DNA of 64,000 nt from Vibrio hyugaensis. GTDB taxonomy: Bacteria > Pseudomonadota > Gammaproteobacteria > Enterobacterales > Vibrionaceae. Below the pieces are notes generated by a model. That model was not told where the DNA came from. It searched no databases and saw nothing but the letters and a program-made list of their open reading frames with translations. Below are positions 55,152 to 63,921 of the stretch, one piece after another. Position numbers and translations under genes: made by a program. The DNA lies in the NCBI RefSeq assembly GCF_002906655.1, contig NZ_CP025795.1, positions 1,798,001-1,862,000 on the forward strand, written 5' to 3'. The number at the start of each line of letters is the position of its first letter. Position 1 is the first letter of the stretch.

Positions 55152-55461
55152 TTCCTTTTGTATTCATGATCGAGTAATGAACACTTTCATATGCGTATGT
55201 TCATCGCATGCATTATTAACAAACGAATGACTGAATTGAATTAGCTCGCGCGATGCAATCTATGTTTACTTGCTAAATTTGGAAATGATCTCAACATTTA
55301 TGTAATTGATAAGTCGACGATTAGAGTGCGCAAAGGTTCGCATCTTTAAAGAGTGTTAGTTCTGAATTAGTACAGCTTATCTTTGCAATAACACTACACA
55401 ATTAAACCAACATACTTTCAGTAGCTGATTCGCATATCAGGTTATGCTTCAGACACCTAAA

Positions 55462-55590
55462 ATTACAAAATGTAATCATAAAATATAACCATAAAAACAA
55501 AATGTAATTTCGCGTTATACCTATATTTATCAATGAGATAAAAGAAAGCTCTTCACTAATGAACTTTCAGCAACAACACAAAAATGTAAC
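55462..55590 (+). promoter_or_regulatory. triple ACAAAATGTAA repeat upstream of ToxR-like gene
   Basis: ACAAAATGTAAT occurs at 55465-55476 (as part of palindrome ATTACA-AAA-TGTAAT) and 55497-55508, 32 bases apart; ACAAAAATGTAAC lies at 55578-55590. The last is about 43 bases before the start predicted from the TATAAT at 55615, where an activator would sit. The shared 10-mer ATGTAACTAC recurs at 57395-57404 upstream of wza. Candidate sites for the ToxR-like regulator. The rest of 55152-55461 shows no gene. Confidence 0.5.
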
Positions 55591-55614
55591 TACAATTAAT
55601 AATTAACTAGGGAC

Positions 55615-55620
55615 TATAAT
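55615..55620 (+). promoter_or_regulatory. -10 element of ToxR-like operon
   Basis: Perfect TATAAT with a poor -35, as expected if an activator is needed. Confidence 0.45.
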
Positions 55621-55729
55621 CAACGGCAACAAAATCTGTTTCTTTGACAAATACGCCCAAGGAAAATGAGACTTATCACTTTCTAAGCCTAACTTTGTCA
55701 CTACCCCTTTACTTTTGAACAATCACCAA

Positions 55730-56371
55730 ATGAAATGCAATAAACACATTCTTGTTGGAGAATTTCACTGGGATGCAAAATCTCGATTCTTGTATAGAAC
55801 CAACAACGATACAAACGATCTGGAAAAAACGCCGTTAACATTGACCCCAAAGCAACATCTCCTTTTGCTAAGTTTGTACAATGCTCACCCCAAAGTTTTA
55901 CGAAGACATGAAATCATTAATTATGTTTGGGAATCAAAGCCGACGTCTCCAGAAAGCCTCCCTCAACTAGTCAACCGAACCAGAATCGTTCTTGAAGACA
56001 ACAATAAGGACATTTTGGTGAACGAGCCTGGTGTGGGCTACTCGCTCAATTTTACGTTACTGGATGAACAGCGAGAAGTTGAAGAGAAAGTCGCTTTCGA
56101 AAATTCAGCGAAACCAAAAACAATAAATTACGTTGAAGCGAAGCCAGTAGATCTGAAGCTAAAACTCATTGTGCCAGTGCTCATTGTATTGACCATGTTT
56201 AACTTAAGCTCGGCTATCGAAGCTAGCTACTACTCACATCAATTTATGAGCGCTTTTTTCGCCACACCATACCCTAACGTAAAGCAAATTGATGAAAATA
56301 ATATTTCTCTAGTGATTGATAACAATGAATGCCACTATACTAAGAACACTCAACTACTTAGATGCCAATAG
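55730..56371 (+). CDS. ToxR-like membrane-bound transcription regulator
   Basis: 213 residues. An OmpR/ToxR-type winged helix spans about 20-105 (LTLTPKQHLLLLSLYNAHPK, VLRRHEIINYVW, LPQLVNRTRIVLED, VNEPGVGYSLNF). A linker leads to one membrane helix (LKLIVPVLIVLTMFNLSSAI, about 147-166) and a short periplasmic tail ending NNECHYTKNTQLLRCQ, whose two cysteines may form a disulfide. It resembles ToxR/TcpP/CadC-type one-component sensors but is not ToxR itself. A TTG at 55715 could also start it; neither start has a good ribosome site. It overlaps the partner gene by 47 bases and lies upstream of the capsule genes. Confidence 0.85.
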   Translation: MKCNKHILVGEFHWDAKSRFLYRTNNDTNDLEKTPLTLTPKQHLLLLSLYNAHPKVLRRHEIINYVWESKPTSPESLPQLVNRTRIVLEDNNKDILVNEPGVGYSLNFTLLDEQREVEEKVAFENSAKPKTINYVEAKPVDLKLKLIVPVLIVLTMFNLSSAIEASYYSHQFMSAFFATPYPNVKQIDENNISLVIDNNECHYTKNTQLLRCQ

Positions 56372-56747
56372 AACGATTACTATAGTACTTCTAATACTGG
56401 CCAACATTGCATCGATATTTATTACACTGAACTCTGAAATCAAAGTTTACGGCAGAATAGAAGCCGAAGGCTATCGGTGGGCTATATACTCTACTCTGTT
56501 TAAACAAGAATTTACGACTCGTATTATCTACTCTAAAGTGGACGACTCTCATGCAAAGACAGTGTCTCATACCAACACTTATGTAGAATCTGAAGTGCAT
56601 GGCAATTCGTTTATTTCATTAGGAGATAACAACTCTATTGCGATCAGCCATAATCGAATATTTTCGATTGATAACAAATGTGCGCTGTTCTTCAGTGGTA
56701 GAGAAAAATTAGCGATGGAAAACGCTTCACTTCGATGCTTTTACTAA
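56325..56747 (+). CDS. ToxS-like periplasmic partner protein
   Basis: 140 residues. One N-terminal membrane helix (TITIVLLILANIASIFITLN, about 17-36) followed by a periplasmic domain of about 100 residues. The C-terminus IDNKCALFFSGREKLAMENA then SLRCFY has two cysteines in the same place as its partner's tail. Gene order and topology (regulator, then overlapping single-pass periplasmic protein) mirror toxR-toxS and tcpP-tcpH. No sequence family is recognised. The ATG at 56325 lies within the upstream gene, so translation is coupled. Confidence 0.75.
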   Translation: MNATILRTLNYLDANRTITIVLLILANIASIFITLNSEIKVYGRIEAEGYRWAIYSTLFKQEFTTRIIYSKVDDSHAKTVSHTNTYVESEVHGNSFISLGDNNSIAISHNRIFSIDNKCALFFSGREKLAMENASLRCFY

Positions 56748-56786
56748 TGAGTAACCCCAGAGCCAAAACTCTGGGGTTACTCATTT
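56747..56786 (+). terminator. hairpin after ToxR/S-like pair
   Basis: Perfect 16-base stem, core GTAACCCCAGAG/CTCTGGGGTTAC, directly after the stop. The T run is short (TTTG). Confidence 0.75.
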
Positions 56787-57715
56787 GTTAGCACAATCTA
56801 ATATAAAACAACTCAAAGCAACTTTGTTTGTATCTCATCAGTCTCCCCCCCTTATACAAATAACGACACGTCCTAGACCCTTATTGAGAATTTAGCGTAG
56901 GAGTACCATGTCGCTCTTATATTTCAACTGCACCATAATATTCAAAAACAATACTTCAAATACGTTGTAGACGGTAAGCCAGGACATCAAAAAAGGCTCT
57001 AAACGGAGTAAATGTACATCCTAAACTTTTTCAACATTCTCTTCTTTTTAAGTACACCTGAGTGAGTGTCGCAAGGGCACTTTAGCCATAGAAGAACAAC
57101 ACAACGAGAAGCCCCTACCTGAAGTAACTCAATTGAGAGGCCTCTTGTCCTGTATAACAAATGATGAGCAATTCCTCCCCTCCCCACAAAGAAAACTCTC
57201 AATACACACCGCTTAATCTGACTTACATACCGCAATCAAAGTCATTCTTCAGTTCGTATAAACTCTATGATTACACCGTTTATAAGTGAATGTAATTCTG
57301 AATACCACCACCTTTAGATCTTTATTTATCAACAACATAGATATAAAAAAATCAAAAGCGATAAATAAGACATAACAAAGCTTATATAAAGGTGATGTAA
57401 CTACCTTTACATGAAGCAAGCGCTCTAAAATCCGCCACAGAAATCTTAGGTGGTACTAGAAAACCAAACTTCGATTTAGAGCAGATTGTGATTTTTTCTT
57501 GCTTATACCCAAACAACTTAAACATGCAGATAGACGACTCACGCGCAAAAGTTCTGAGCACAGATTAACTATGTGATGAGGTTTGCGAATGTCCACTACT
57601 GTTAAGTAAGCAAAGCGCTACAGCTGCAAATTGGACAGGTATCTAGAAAGTATCATTGCCCTATTTATATGAGTTGATAGTTCCACACCTTTAAAAATTG
57701 AGCGTTAAGAACGAC
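56787..57715. other. long noncoding region before wza
   Basis: About 930 bases without a supportable gene. It holds the recurrent ATGTAACTAC (57395-57404), a half copy of the TATACCCAA repeat (57504-57529), and CAGCTGCAAA...GGTATCT (57620-57644), which faintly recalls the JUMPstart/ops region of polysaccharide operons. Some parts may be decayed genes. A long leader or several promoters for the capsule operon is likely. Confidence 0.45.
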
Positions 57716-58825
57716 ATGAATAAATTTGCTTTGTCTCTGATAGCGGTATCAATCCTTTCGGGTTGCTCTGTTACTGGTTCCCATTTAGAAACAGGTAATA
57801 AAACGGTTATTGCGAGTGAAAATATTGAAAGTGAATTGAAATACAATTTGTTCCCGTTAACACCACAAAATGTGAATTCATTTAATGGTGATTCAGTGGT
57901 TCTTCCGACCACGAGTCAAACATTACGAGCGCAAATTGCTAACTACGAATACAAGATCGGAGTGGGTGATATTTTAAACGTCACCGTGTACGACCATCCA
58001 GAGCTTACGACACCAGCAGGTTCTTACCGCTCAGCGAGTGATTCTGGTAATTGGGTACATTCTGACGGCACAGTTTTTTATCCTTATATTGGTAAGGTTC
58101 AAGTCGTGGGTAAAAGCGTTTCTGAAGTTCGAGACCTGATAGCAAAACGACTAGCGCATTACATTGAGAAACCACAGGTAGACGTAAACGTCGCGTCATT
58201 CCGATCTCAAAAGGTATACGTAACGGGTGAAATCAAAAAGCCGAACTACCTAGCAATAACGAACGTGCCTTTAACCGTGTTAGATGCAGTCAACAAATCA
58301 GGTGGTTTAGACGATGACGCAGATTGGCGAAACGTTACGCTAACTCGTGACGGAAAAGAAACCCGCATCTCTTTACACGATCTGATGCAAAAAGGTGACC
58401 TTACACAGAACCACCTTTTACAGGATAACGACATTATTCACGTACCACGTGACGATGCACAAAAAGTGTTTGTTATGGGTGAAGTGTTAAAACCTGATGT
58501 GGTCAAAATTGATCGTGCAGGTTTATCGCTAACAGAAGCATTGAGTTCTGTCGGTGGCATTAACGAACTTTCCGCGTCTTCTACGGGTATTTTTGTTCTT
58601 CGTAAAAGTACGACTCAAGATGTGGTTGCTGATATCTACCAGTTGGATTTGAGTGATGCAGCAAGTTTTGTTCTGGGGACTGAATTTGAATTGCAACCTT
58701 ATGACACAGTTTATGTCACAGATGCGCCAATCACTCGTTGGAACCGCTTAATCAAGCAATTGCTACCAACGGTTTCTGGGTTCAATGAGCTCACAGAAGG
58801 TGCGTTGCGAGTTCGCAATTGGTGA
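57716..58825 (+). CDS. wza: Wza-type polysaccharide export lipoprotein
   Basis: 369 residues. Signal peptide with lipobox (LSGC). The Poly_export domain starts YKIGVGDILNVTVYDHPELT; SLBB repeats follow (VYVTGEIKKPNYLAITNVPL and VFVMGEVLKPDVVKI). The C-terminal amphipathic helix (TRWNRLIKQLLPTVSGFNEL) should form the outer-membrane pore, as in Wza. Capsule or exopolysaccharide exits through the octamer. The ATG at 57716 fits the signal peptide; a TTG at 57698 is less likely. wzb follows after five bases. Confidence 0.94.
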   Translation: MNKFALSLIAVSILSGCSVTGSHLETGNKTVIASENIESELKYNLFPLTPQNVNSFNGDSVVLPTTSQTLRAQIANYEYKIGVGDILNVTVYDHPELTTPAGSYRSASDSGNWVHSDGTVFYPYIGKVQVVGKSVSEVRDLIAKRLAHYIEKPQVDVNVASFRSQKVYVTGEIKKPNYLAITNVPLTVLDAVNKSGGLDDDADWRNVTLTRDGKETRISLHDLMQKGDLTQNHLLQDNDIIHVPRDDAQKVFVMGEVLKPDVVKIDRAGLSLTEALSSVGGINELSASSTGIFVLRKSTTQDVVADIYQLDLSDAASFVLGTEFELQPYDTVYVTDAPITRWNRLIKQLLPTVSGFNELTEGALRVRNW

Positions 58826-58830
58826 TTTGA

Positions 58831-59277
58831 ATGTTCAATAACGTCGTCGTTGTGTGTATTGGCAACATCTGTCGCTCTCCTTACGGTGAAGCGGTTTTAA
58901 AAAAGATGCTACCGGGAAAGGCAATCTCCTCTGCAGGAATCTCAGTTGATAGCTCACGCTTAAATGGAAAACCGGCAAATGAAACAGCAATTAAAGTCGC
59001 GAGTGAACGTGGCGTTGATTTAACCCATCACAAAGCGCAGCAATTAACAAAAGCGATGTGTTTGGAGGCCGATTTGATTTTGGCTATGGAATTAAAGCAC
59101 ATCGGGTTAATTACGGACATTTGCCCTACTGCCCATGGGAAAACAATGCTTTTGAGTCAGTGGGTTGAAATGACGAATTCAATTAATGACCCACATAAAA
59201 AAAGTGAAGAAATGTTCAGACACGTTTACGACCTAATTGATCAGTCGTGCTCTAAGTGGGCTGAAAAACTCAAATAA
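58831..59277 (+). CDS. wzb: Wzb-type low-MW tyrosine phosphatase
   Basis: 148 residues. P-loop CIGNICRSPYGEA (C9-x5-R) and the late acid pair NDPHKKSEEMF (general acid in DPH). It removes phosphate from the tyrosine-rich tail of Wzc so that polymer export can cycle. It is tightly linked to wza; wzc follows after 261 bases that hold two hairpins. Confidence 0.95.
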   Translation: MFNNVVVVCIGNICRSPYGEAVLKKMLPGKAISSAGISVDSSRLNGKPANETAIKVASERGVDLTHHKAQQLTKAMCLEADLILAMELKHIGLITDICPTAHGKTMLLSQWVEMTNSINDPHKKSEEMFRHVYDLIDQSCSKWAEKLK

Positions 59278-59340
59278 AAGCGAGTTGTGTATCGTCTTAA
59301 ATTTTACCTAACACGTTTAGGGACGGTACACGCTTGTCCT

Positions 59341-59430
59341 ATTACTTTTGAATATTCAATGAGTATTCAAAAGTAATATCGCTCTTTAAAAATTTGGAAC
59401 GAATAAAACGAACACTTAGGTGTTTGTTTT
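59341..59430 (+). other. two hairpins between wzb and wzc
   Basis: First: perfect 14-base arms ATTACTTTTGAATA/TATTCAAAAGTAAT (59341-59354, 59364-59377). Second: AAAACGAACAC/GTGTTTGTTTT (59405-59415, 59420-59430, one G-T pair) with a T run. Both are AT-rich; the second resembles a weak terminator. They could lower or condition wzc expression. Confidence 0.5.
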
Positions 59431-59538
59431 AAAAGTGCTTAATCGATTGGAAATATAAACCAGTCGGTTAACTGTTACGTTTTTCATAAACAAATGGAAA
59501 GCGTAATGGTTAGCTATAAATCAACATGAGTTAATGTA

Positions 59539-61623
59539 ATGAGCACACAGAAAACCCCTGAAATTATCGACCTTAATAAGTTGGTCGGTATTATTCTAGA
59601 TTCTAAAAAATCTATCGCGGCTAGCACCTTACTTTGTGCGTCTATCGGTGTTGGTTATGCGATTTTGTCTATCCCTGTTTATAAAGCTGATGCATTGATT
59701 CAAGTAGAAGAAAAAGCAAGCGGGATGGCTGCACTTGGTGAAATGTCAGAAATGTTCGCGACAGAGGGACGCAGTTCAACAGAAATCGAACTACTAAAAT
59801 CTCGCATGGTACTAGGTGATACAGTGGACAAACTCGGTTTAACCACCGTAGTCACGCCTAAAACCTTGCCTGTTATCGGTGCAGGTATTGACCGTTTAAG
59901 CGGTGTAAACAAGTTCGCGAACCTCTCTACATTCGATGCACCAGTAGGCAACTACCATTTAGTCATTGAGCGTAACGTTGCCTCTCTTTACAACGAGTTC
60001 GACCAGTTAATTCTGGCTGGCCGAGTTGGTGAAGCAATGACTAACACTGATGCAGATATCTCAATGAAGATTGAGAGCGCTTCAGTTGATGGTGAGTTCG
60101 CAGTAACGAAAGTCACCCGCCGTCAGGCCATCAACGATTTGAAACAGTCATTCAGCGTTTCTGAGCTTGGTAAACAAACGGGGATGCTTTCTTTATCTGT
60201 TACTGGCCATAACAAAGCCCATCTCGAAAATGTGCTTGATACCATCAGCAACAGTTATGTGAATCAAAACATTGAACGTAATGCTCAAGAAGCGAAGAAC
60301 TCTCTAGCGTTTTTGCAAAAGCACATGCCAACCGTTAAAGAAACATTAACGATTGCTGAAAACAAGTTGAATGCATATCGACTTGAAAACGACTCGGTAG
60401 ATTTGGGACTGGAAGCAAAATCAACGCTTGATGTGATTGTGGGTATTGAACAGCAGTTAAATGAACTGACGTTCAAGGAATCTGAAATCTCACAACGTTT
60501 TACCCAATCACACCCGTCTTACGTTGCCCTTATCGAGAAGCGTCAAACGTTACTATCTGAGCGTGAGCGCTTTAATCAAATGGTTCAAAAGCTACCAAAA
60601 ACACAACGTGAAGTTTTACGACTAACACGTGATGTTGAGGTGAACCAATCCATCTATTTATCGATGCTGAACAAAGTACAAGAACTGTCAGTAGTTCAAG
60701 CATCAACAGTGGGTAACGTTCGTTTGGTCGATGAGGCAAACTCAATTGATCAAGCAGTGAAACCTAAGAAAGCGTTAATAGCTTTAGCATCTGCTCTGTT
60801 TGGTTTCTTGTTCGGATCTGGTATTGCTTTGGTTCGCTCTATCATGAACAAAGGGATTACCTCCCCTGAAGAGCTAGATCAAATCTCAATGCCCGTCTAC
60901 GCAACAATTCCGCTTTCTGAAGAGCAAAGTAAGTTAGAAAAGCGAAAAGGTAAAAAGCTGATTGCGAAATCTAACCCGACCGATCTTTCTGTGGAGGCGA
61001 TCCGCTCTCTGCGTACCGCTTTGCACTTTGCCATGTTCGAAGCGAAAAATAACGTGGTTATGATTACGGGCTCATCACCTGGTGTCGGTAAATCTTTCGT
61101 ATCAGCAAACCTAGCAAAAGTCATTTCTGAGTCAGGCAAAAAGGTGCTTCTTATTGACTCAGATATGCGACGTGGCACATCCGATAAATATTGCGGTTTA
61201 GACAACGAAATCGGCTTATCTGATTTGTTGTCGAAAAGTTGTTTTGATATCGAGGATGCAATTCAGAGAGTCACTGAAAAGTTCCATGTTATTACACGTG
61301 GCACTACACCGCCGAACCCGTCAGAACTTTTAATGAACCCTCTTTTCTCTGAATTAGTAGGACTAGTTCAAGAAAATTACGATCACGTGATCATCGACAC
61401 CCCTCCTATTCTTGCGGTGACGGACGCAGCGATTGTCGGCCAATTGTGTGGGACTTCATTAATGGTGGGTCGGTTTGAACAAACATCGCTGAAAGAAGTA
61501 GAAGCGGCAAAGGAACGCTTTGAACAAAATGGGGTGAACATCAAGGGTTTTGTGCTTAACGGCATGATTAAGCGAGCTGTGGGTTATGGGTATGAGTATA
61601 ACTATGGGTATGAATCGAAGTGA
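59539..61623 (+). CDS. wzc: Wzc-type tyrosine autokinase/copolymerase
   Basis: 694 residues. N-terminal Wzz domain with membrane helices at about 30-52 and 413-433, a periplasmic coiled coil between them, and a cytosolic BY-kinase: Walker A GSSPGVGKS (about 512), A' LLIDSDMRRG, B HVIIDTPP. The C-terminus is a tyrosine cluster (VGYGYEYNYGYESK) that is phosphorylated and acted on by Wzb. It controls polysaccharide chain length and export with Wza. The last four bases overlap the flippase gene start. Confidence 0.95.
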   Translation: MSTQKTPEIIDLNKLVGIILDSKKSIAASTLLCASIGVGYAILSIPVYKADALIQVEEKASGMAALGEMSEMFATEGRSSTEIELLKSRMVLGDTVDKLGLTTVVTPKTLPVIGAGIDRLSGVNKFANLSTFDAPVGNYHLVIERNVASLYNEFDQLILAGRVGEAMTNTDADISMKIESASVDGEFAVTKVTRRQAINDLKQSFSVSELGKQTGMLSLSVTGHNKAHLENVLDTISNSYVNQNIERNAQEAKNSLAFLQKHMPTVKETLTIAENKLNAYRLENDSVDLGLEAKSTLDVIVGIEQQLNELTFKESEISQRFTQSHPSYVALIEKRQTLLSERERFNQMVQKLPKTQREVLRLTRDVEVNQSIYLSMLNKVQELSVVQASTVGNVRLVDEANSIDQAVKPKKALIALASALFGFLFGSGIALVRSIMNKGITSPEELDQISMPVYATIPLSEEQSKLEKRKGKKLIAKSNPTDLSVEAIRSLRTALHFAMFEAKNNVVMITGSSPGVGKSFVSANLAKVISESGKKVLLIDSDMRRGTSDKYCGLDNEIGLSDLLSKSCFDIEDAIQRVTEKFHVITRGTTPPNPSELLMNPLFSELVGLVQENYDHVIIDTPPILAVTDAAIVGQLCGTSLMVGRFEQTSLKEVEAAKERFEQNGVNIKGFVLNGMIKRAVGYGYEYNYGYESK

Positions 61624-62858
61624 GTTTAAAGAAAAACGTCATAGGGTTAGCAACTGCTCAAGTCTTTAACTACGTTTTACCGCTTTTACAGTTCCCCTAC
61701 CTTACTCGAACATTAGGTACTGAATTATTCGGTTTAGTGATGTTTTCATTGTCAATAGTTATGGTGATGAAAGTTATTACAGATTTTGGATTTGACATTT
61801 CACTTGCGAAAAAGATTACAGACAGACGGAGGTCTAAGAGGAAAATAGGTTCTTATCTGTATCAATCTTGGGTGATAAAATTATTATTAATTTTTGTTGT
61901 ATTGATTGCGTTTTCGATAGTCCATTTCAATACTGAACTGTACAAACATACTGAGTATTCACTAATAACATTATCCACAATAATAGTTAGTGCCATTAAT
62001 CCGTCTTGGTTGTTTTCTGGAATAGAAAAAAATCATGTGCTAGCTAGGATAATAACAGCATCACGAACGTTATCGTTAATAGCAGTCTTTGTTTTAATCA
62101 AGAATGCTAGTGATTACACAATCTATGCATACATTATGTTGATAAATGAACTAGCAATAATAACTGCATCACATCTTATCATCATGTCAAGATACAAGAT
62201 AAAACCAGTTCGAAGTAAATTAAAAAACTCATTACAGACTGGAAAAGATAGTTTAAGTTTTTTCCTTGCAAAGTCTGGAGTAGTAATTTATTCGTCTGGT
62301 AGCACTATGTTTTTAGGTGCGTTCGGTGGCATGAACCAGATTGCACTATACAGTGCAGCAGAACGTCTTCATTCGGCTGGAAACAGTGCAATGATGCCAA
62401 TAATAGCCCCATTAACTCCATACATGAATAGAACAAAAAATTATAAATTGTTCTACAAGATTGTTGTTATTACTGTAATTATCGCATGGACTGGCATTTT
62501 ATTTGGTTTTATGTTCGGTGATGAAATTATTAGCATCATGTTCGGTTCTTGGTTTAGTGAATCAAAACAGGTTCTTGATATCTTACTAGTTTCGTTATCA
62601 ATTAGTATTATTGGGATGCTATTTGGTTACCCCGCACTATTGCCTATTGGTCAAGAGAAACACGCTAACCTCAGCGTTGTTATAGGAGGTGCATTACAAA
62701 TTGTAATGCTATCTTCAATCCTATTATTCGACATAGAAATCACTGCAATCACAATAGCGATAACATTAACTTTCAGCAATACCATAGCGACAGCTTATCG
62801 AATAATAATGTTCATATCTAAGATAAAAAATGAAAAACATAGTAGTACAATGCGCTAA
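61620..62858 (+). CDS. wzx: Wzx-type polysaccharide flippase
   Basis: 412 residues, about twelve membrane helices, MATE/PST superfamily: LKKNVIGLATAQVFNYVLPL, QFPYLTRTLGTELFGLVMFS, GMNQIALYSAAERLHSAGNS. It flips lipid-linked repeat units across the inner membrane. GTG start overlaps the wzc stop. Base composition drops sharply in GC from here on, typical of exchangeable serotype-specific genes. It overlaps the next gene by 29 bases. Confidence 0.88.
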   Translation: MSLKKNVIGLATAQVFNYVLPLLQFPYLTRTLGTELFGLVMFSLSIVMVMKVITDFGFDISLAKKITDRRRSKRKIGSYLYQSWVIKLLLIFVVLIAFSIVHFNTELYKHTEYSLITLSTIIVSAINPSWLFSGIEKNHVLARIITASRTLSLIAVFVLIKNASDYTIYAYIMLINELAIITASHLIIMSRYKIKPVRSKLKNSLQTGKDSLSFFLAKSGVVIYSSGSTMFLGAFGGMNQIALYSAAERLHSAGNSAMMPIIAPLTPYMNRTKNYKLFYKIVVITVIIAWTGILFGFMFGDEIISIMFGSWFSESKQVLDILLVSLSISIIGMLFGYPALLPIGQEKHANLSVVIGGALQIVMLSSILLFDIEITAITIAITLTFSNTIATAYRIIMFISKIKNEKHSSTMR

Positions 62859-63921
62859 TAATATTGCACACCATTATCATGTGTACGGGATAGTAAAAGA
62901 ACTATCAATGATGAATAATTCAAGAACGACAGTCATTCATCACGACTCTTGTAGTGATGTTTCATTATTTGAAATGAATAATGTTTTCATCAAAAACCAG
63001 AAATACAAACCGTTCAGTGGAATCGAACAATTAGCAAGATTCATAAACATAAAACTGAAACGAATTAAAACTGTTGACAACTATCTATTGTTAAAATCAG
63101 CAGATGTTATTAAAAACGCAGACGTTTTTATCTGCACGGATTTGATTGTTGGGAAACGGATAAAGGAATTTAACCCAAACTGTAAAGTCGTATGGGCGTT
63201 ACATGGTGCAGTTGCTAATTCATTTATGAATAGTGTTGATACTGATGGAGTAGACCTAATACTTTCATGTGGTGAAACAACAACTAATGCTGTCGGTTCT
63301 GGGTTTAATGGGAAAATCGTAGAGGTTGGCTCTGTCAAACTACATAGCTGCAAAAGTAATGACAAGAAAGTTAGTAAAATAGAATTATTCGGAAACGAAA
63401 ACAGAACGGTATTATACAACCCACATTTCAATAATAAAATTGGAGCACGTTCTTGGGATGACCACGGAATCGAGTTGCTAGACTGGTTCAAAAATAACAG
63501 TGATTTCAATTTGATATTCTCACCTCATCCAATGCTGGTAAAGAAAATAGATGAATCTATTTTAAGTCAATACAAAACGGACAACATTCACATTGATTTG
63601 GGTGGCAGTCGTTCCATGAATATGTCATATGAACCAGTTGTTGACGTGTATATTGGTGATGTTAGTAGTCATGCCCTAGAGTACATGTCAATGAATCAAA
63701 GAACATTCGTGTTCCATTCAAATCAAGATCTATCAAATGAATCAACAACAATGCACAAGCATGGTCGAACGTTCAATAGTTTTGATGAATTTTCAAGTGA
63801 ACTACTAAATAAAATCAGTGAAAACGAGGCAGAAATACAAAAAAGATACATTAGCACTGTATTTTCACCAGTAACAAACCCGTGCTCGTTATCAGCTAGC
63901 GTTATCATGGATTTATTATAA
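62830..63921 (+). CDS. CDP-glycerol-type glycerophospho/glycosyltransferase
   Basis: 363 residues, cytosolic, GT-B-like. The C-terminal half has the family pattern of CDP-glycerol glycerophosphotransferases: VLYNPHFNNKIG, NLIFSPHPMLVKK and VDVYIGDVSSHALEYMSMNQ with conserved His/Asp/Ser. The N-terminal half is divergent. A role in adding a glycerol-phosphate-like or other residue to the polymer unit is inferred. AT-rich; stop overlaps the next start by one base. Confidence 0.75.
   Translation: MKNIVVQCANNIAHHYHVYGIVKELSMMNNSRTTVIHHDSCSDVSLFEMNNVFIKNQKYKPFSGIEQLARFINIKLKRIKTVDNYLLLKSADVIKNADVFICTDLIVGKRIKEFNPNCKVVWALHGAVANSFMNSVDTDGVDLILSCGETTTNAVGSGFNGKIVEVGSVKLHSCKSNDKKVSKIELFGNENRTVLYNPHFNNKIGARSWDDHGIELLDWFKNNSDFNLIFSPHPMLVKKIDESILSQYKTDNIHIDLGGSRSMNMSYEPVVDVYIGDVSSHALEYMSMNQRTFVFHSNQDLSNESTTMHKHGRTFNSFDEFSSELLNKISENEAEIQKRYISTVFSPVTNPCSLSASVIMDLL

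Noticed and set aside
56999..57235. 78-codon minus-strand ORF before wza
   Set aside because: Arg/Cys/Leu-rich translation without a ribosome site or partner gene; probably chance.
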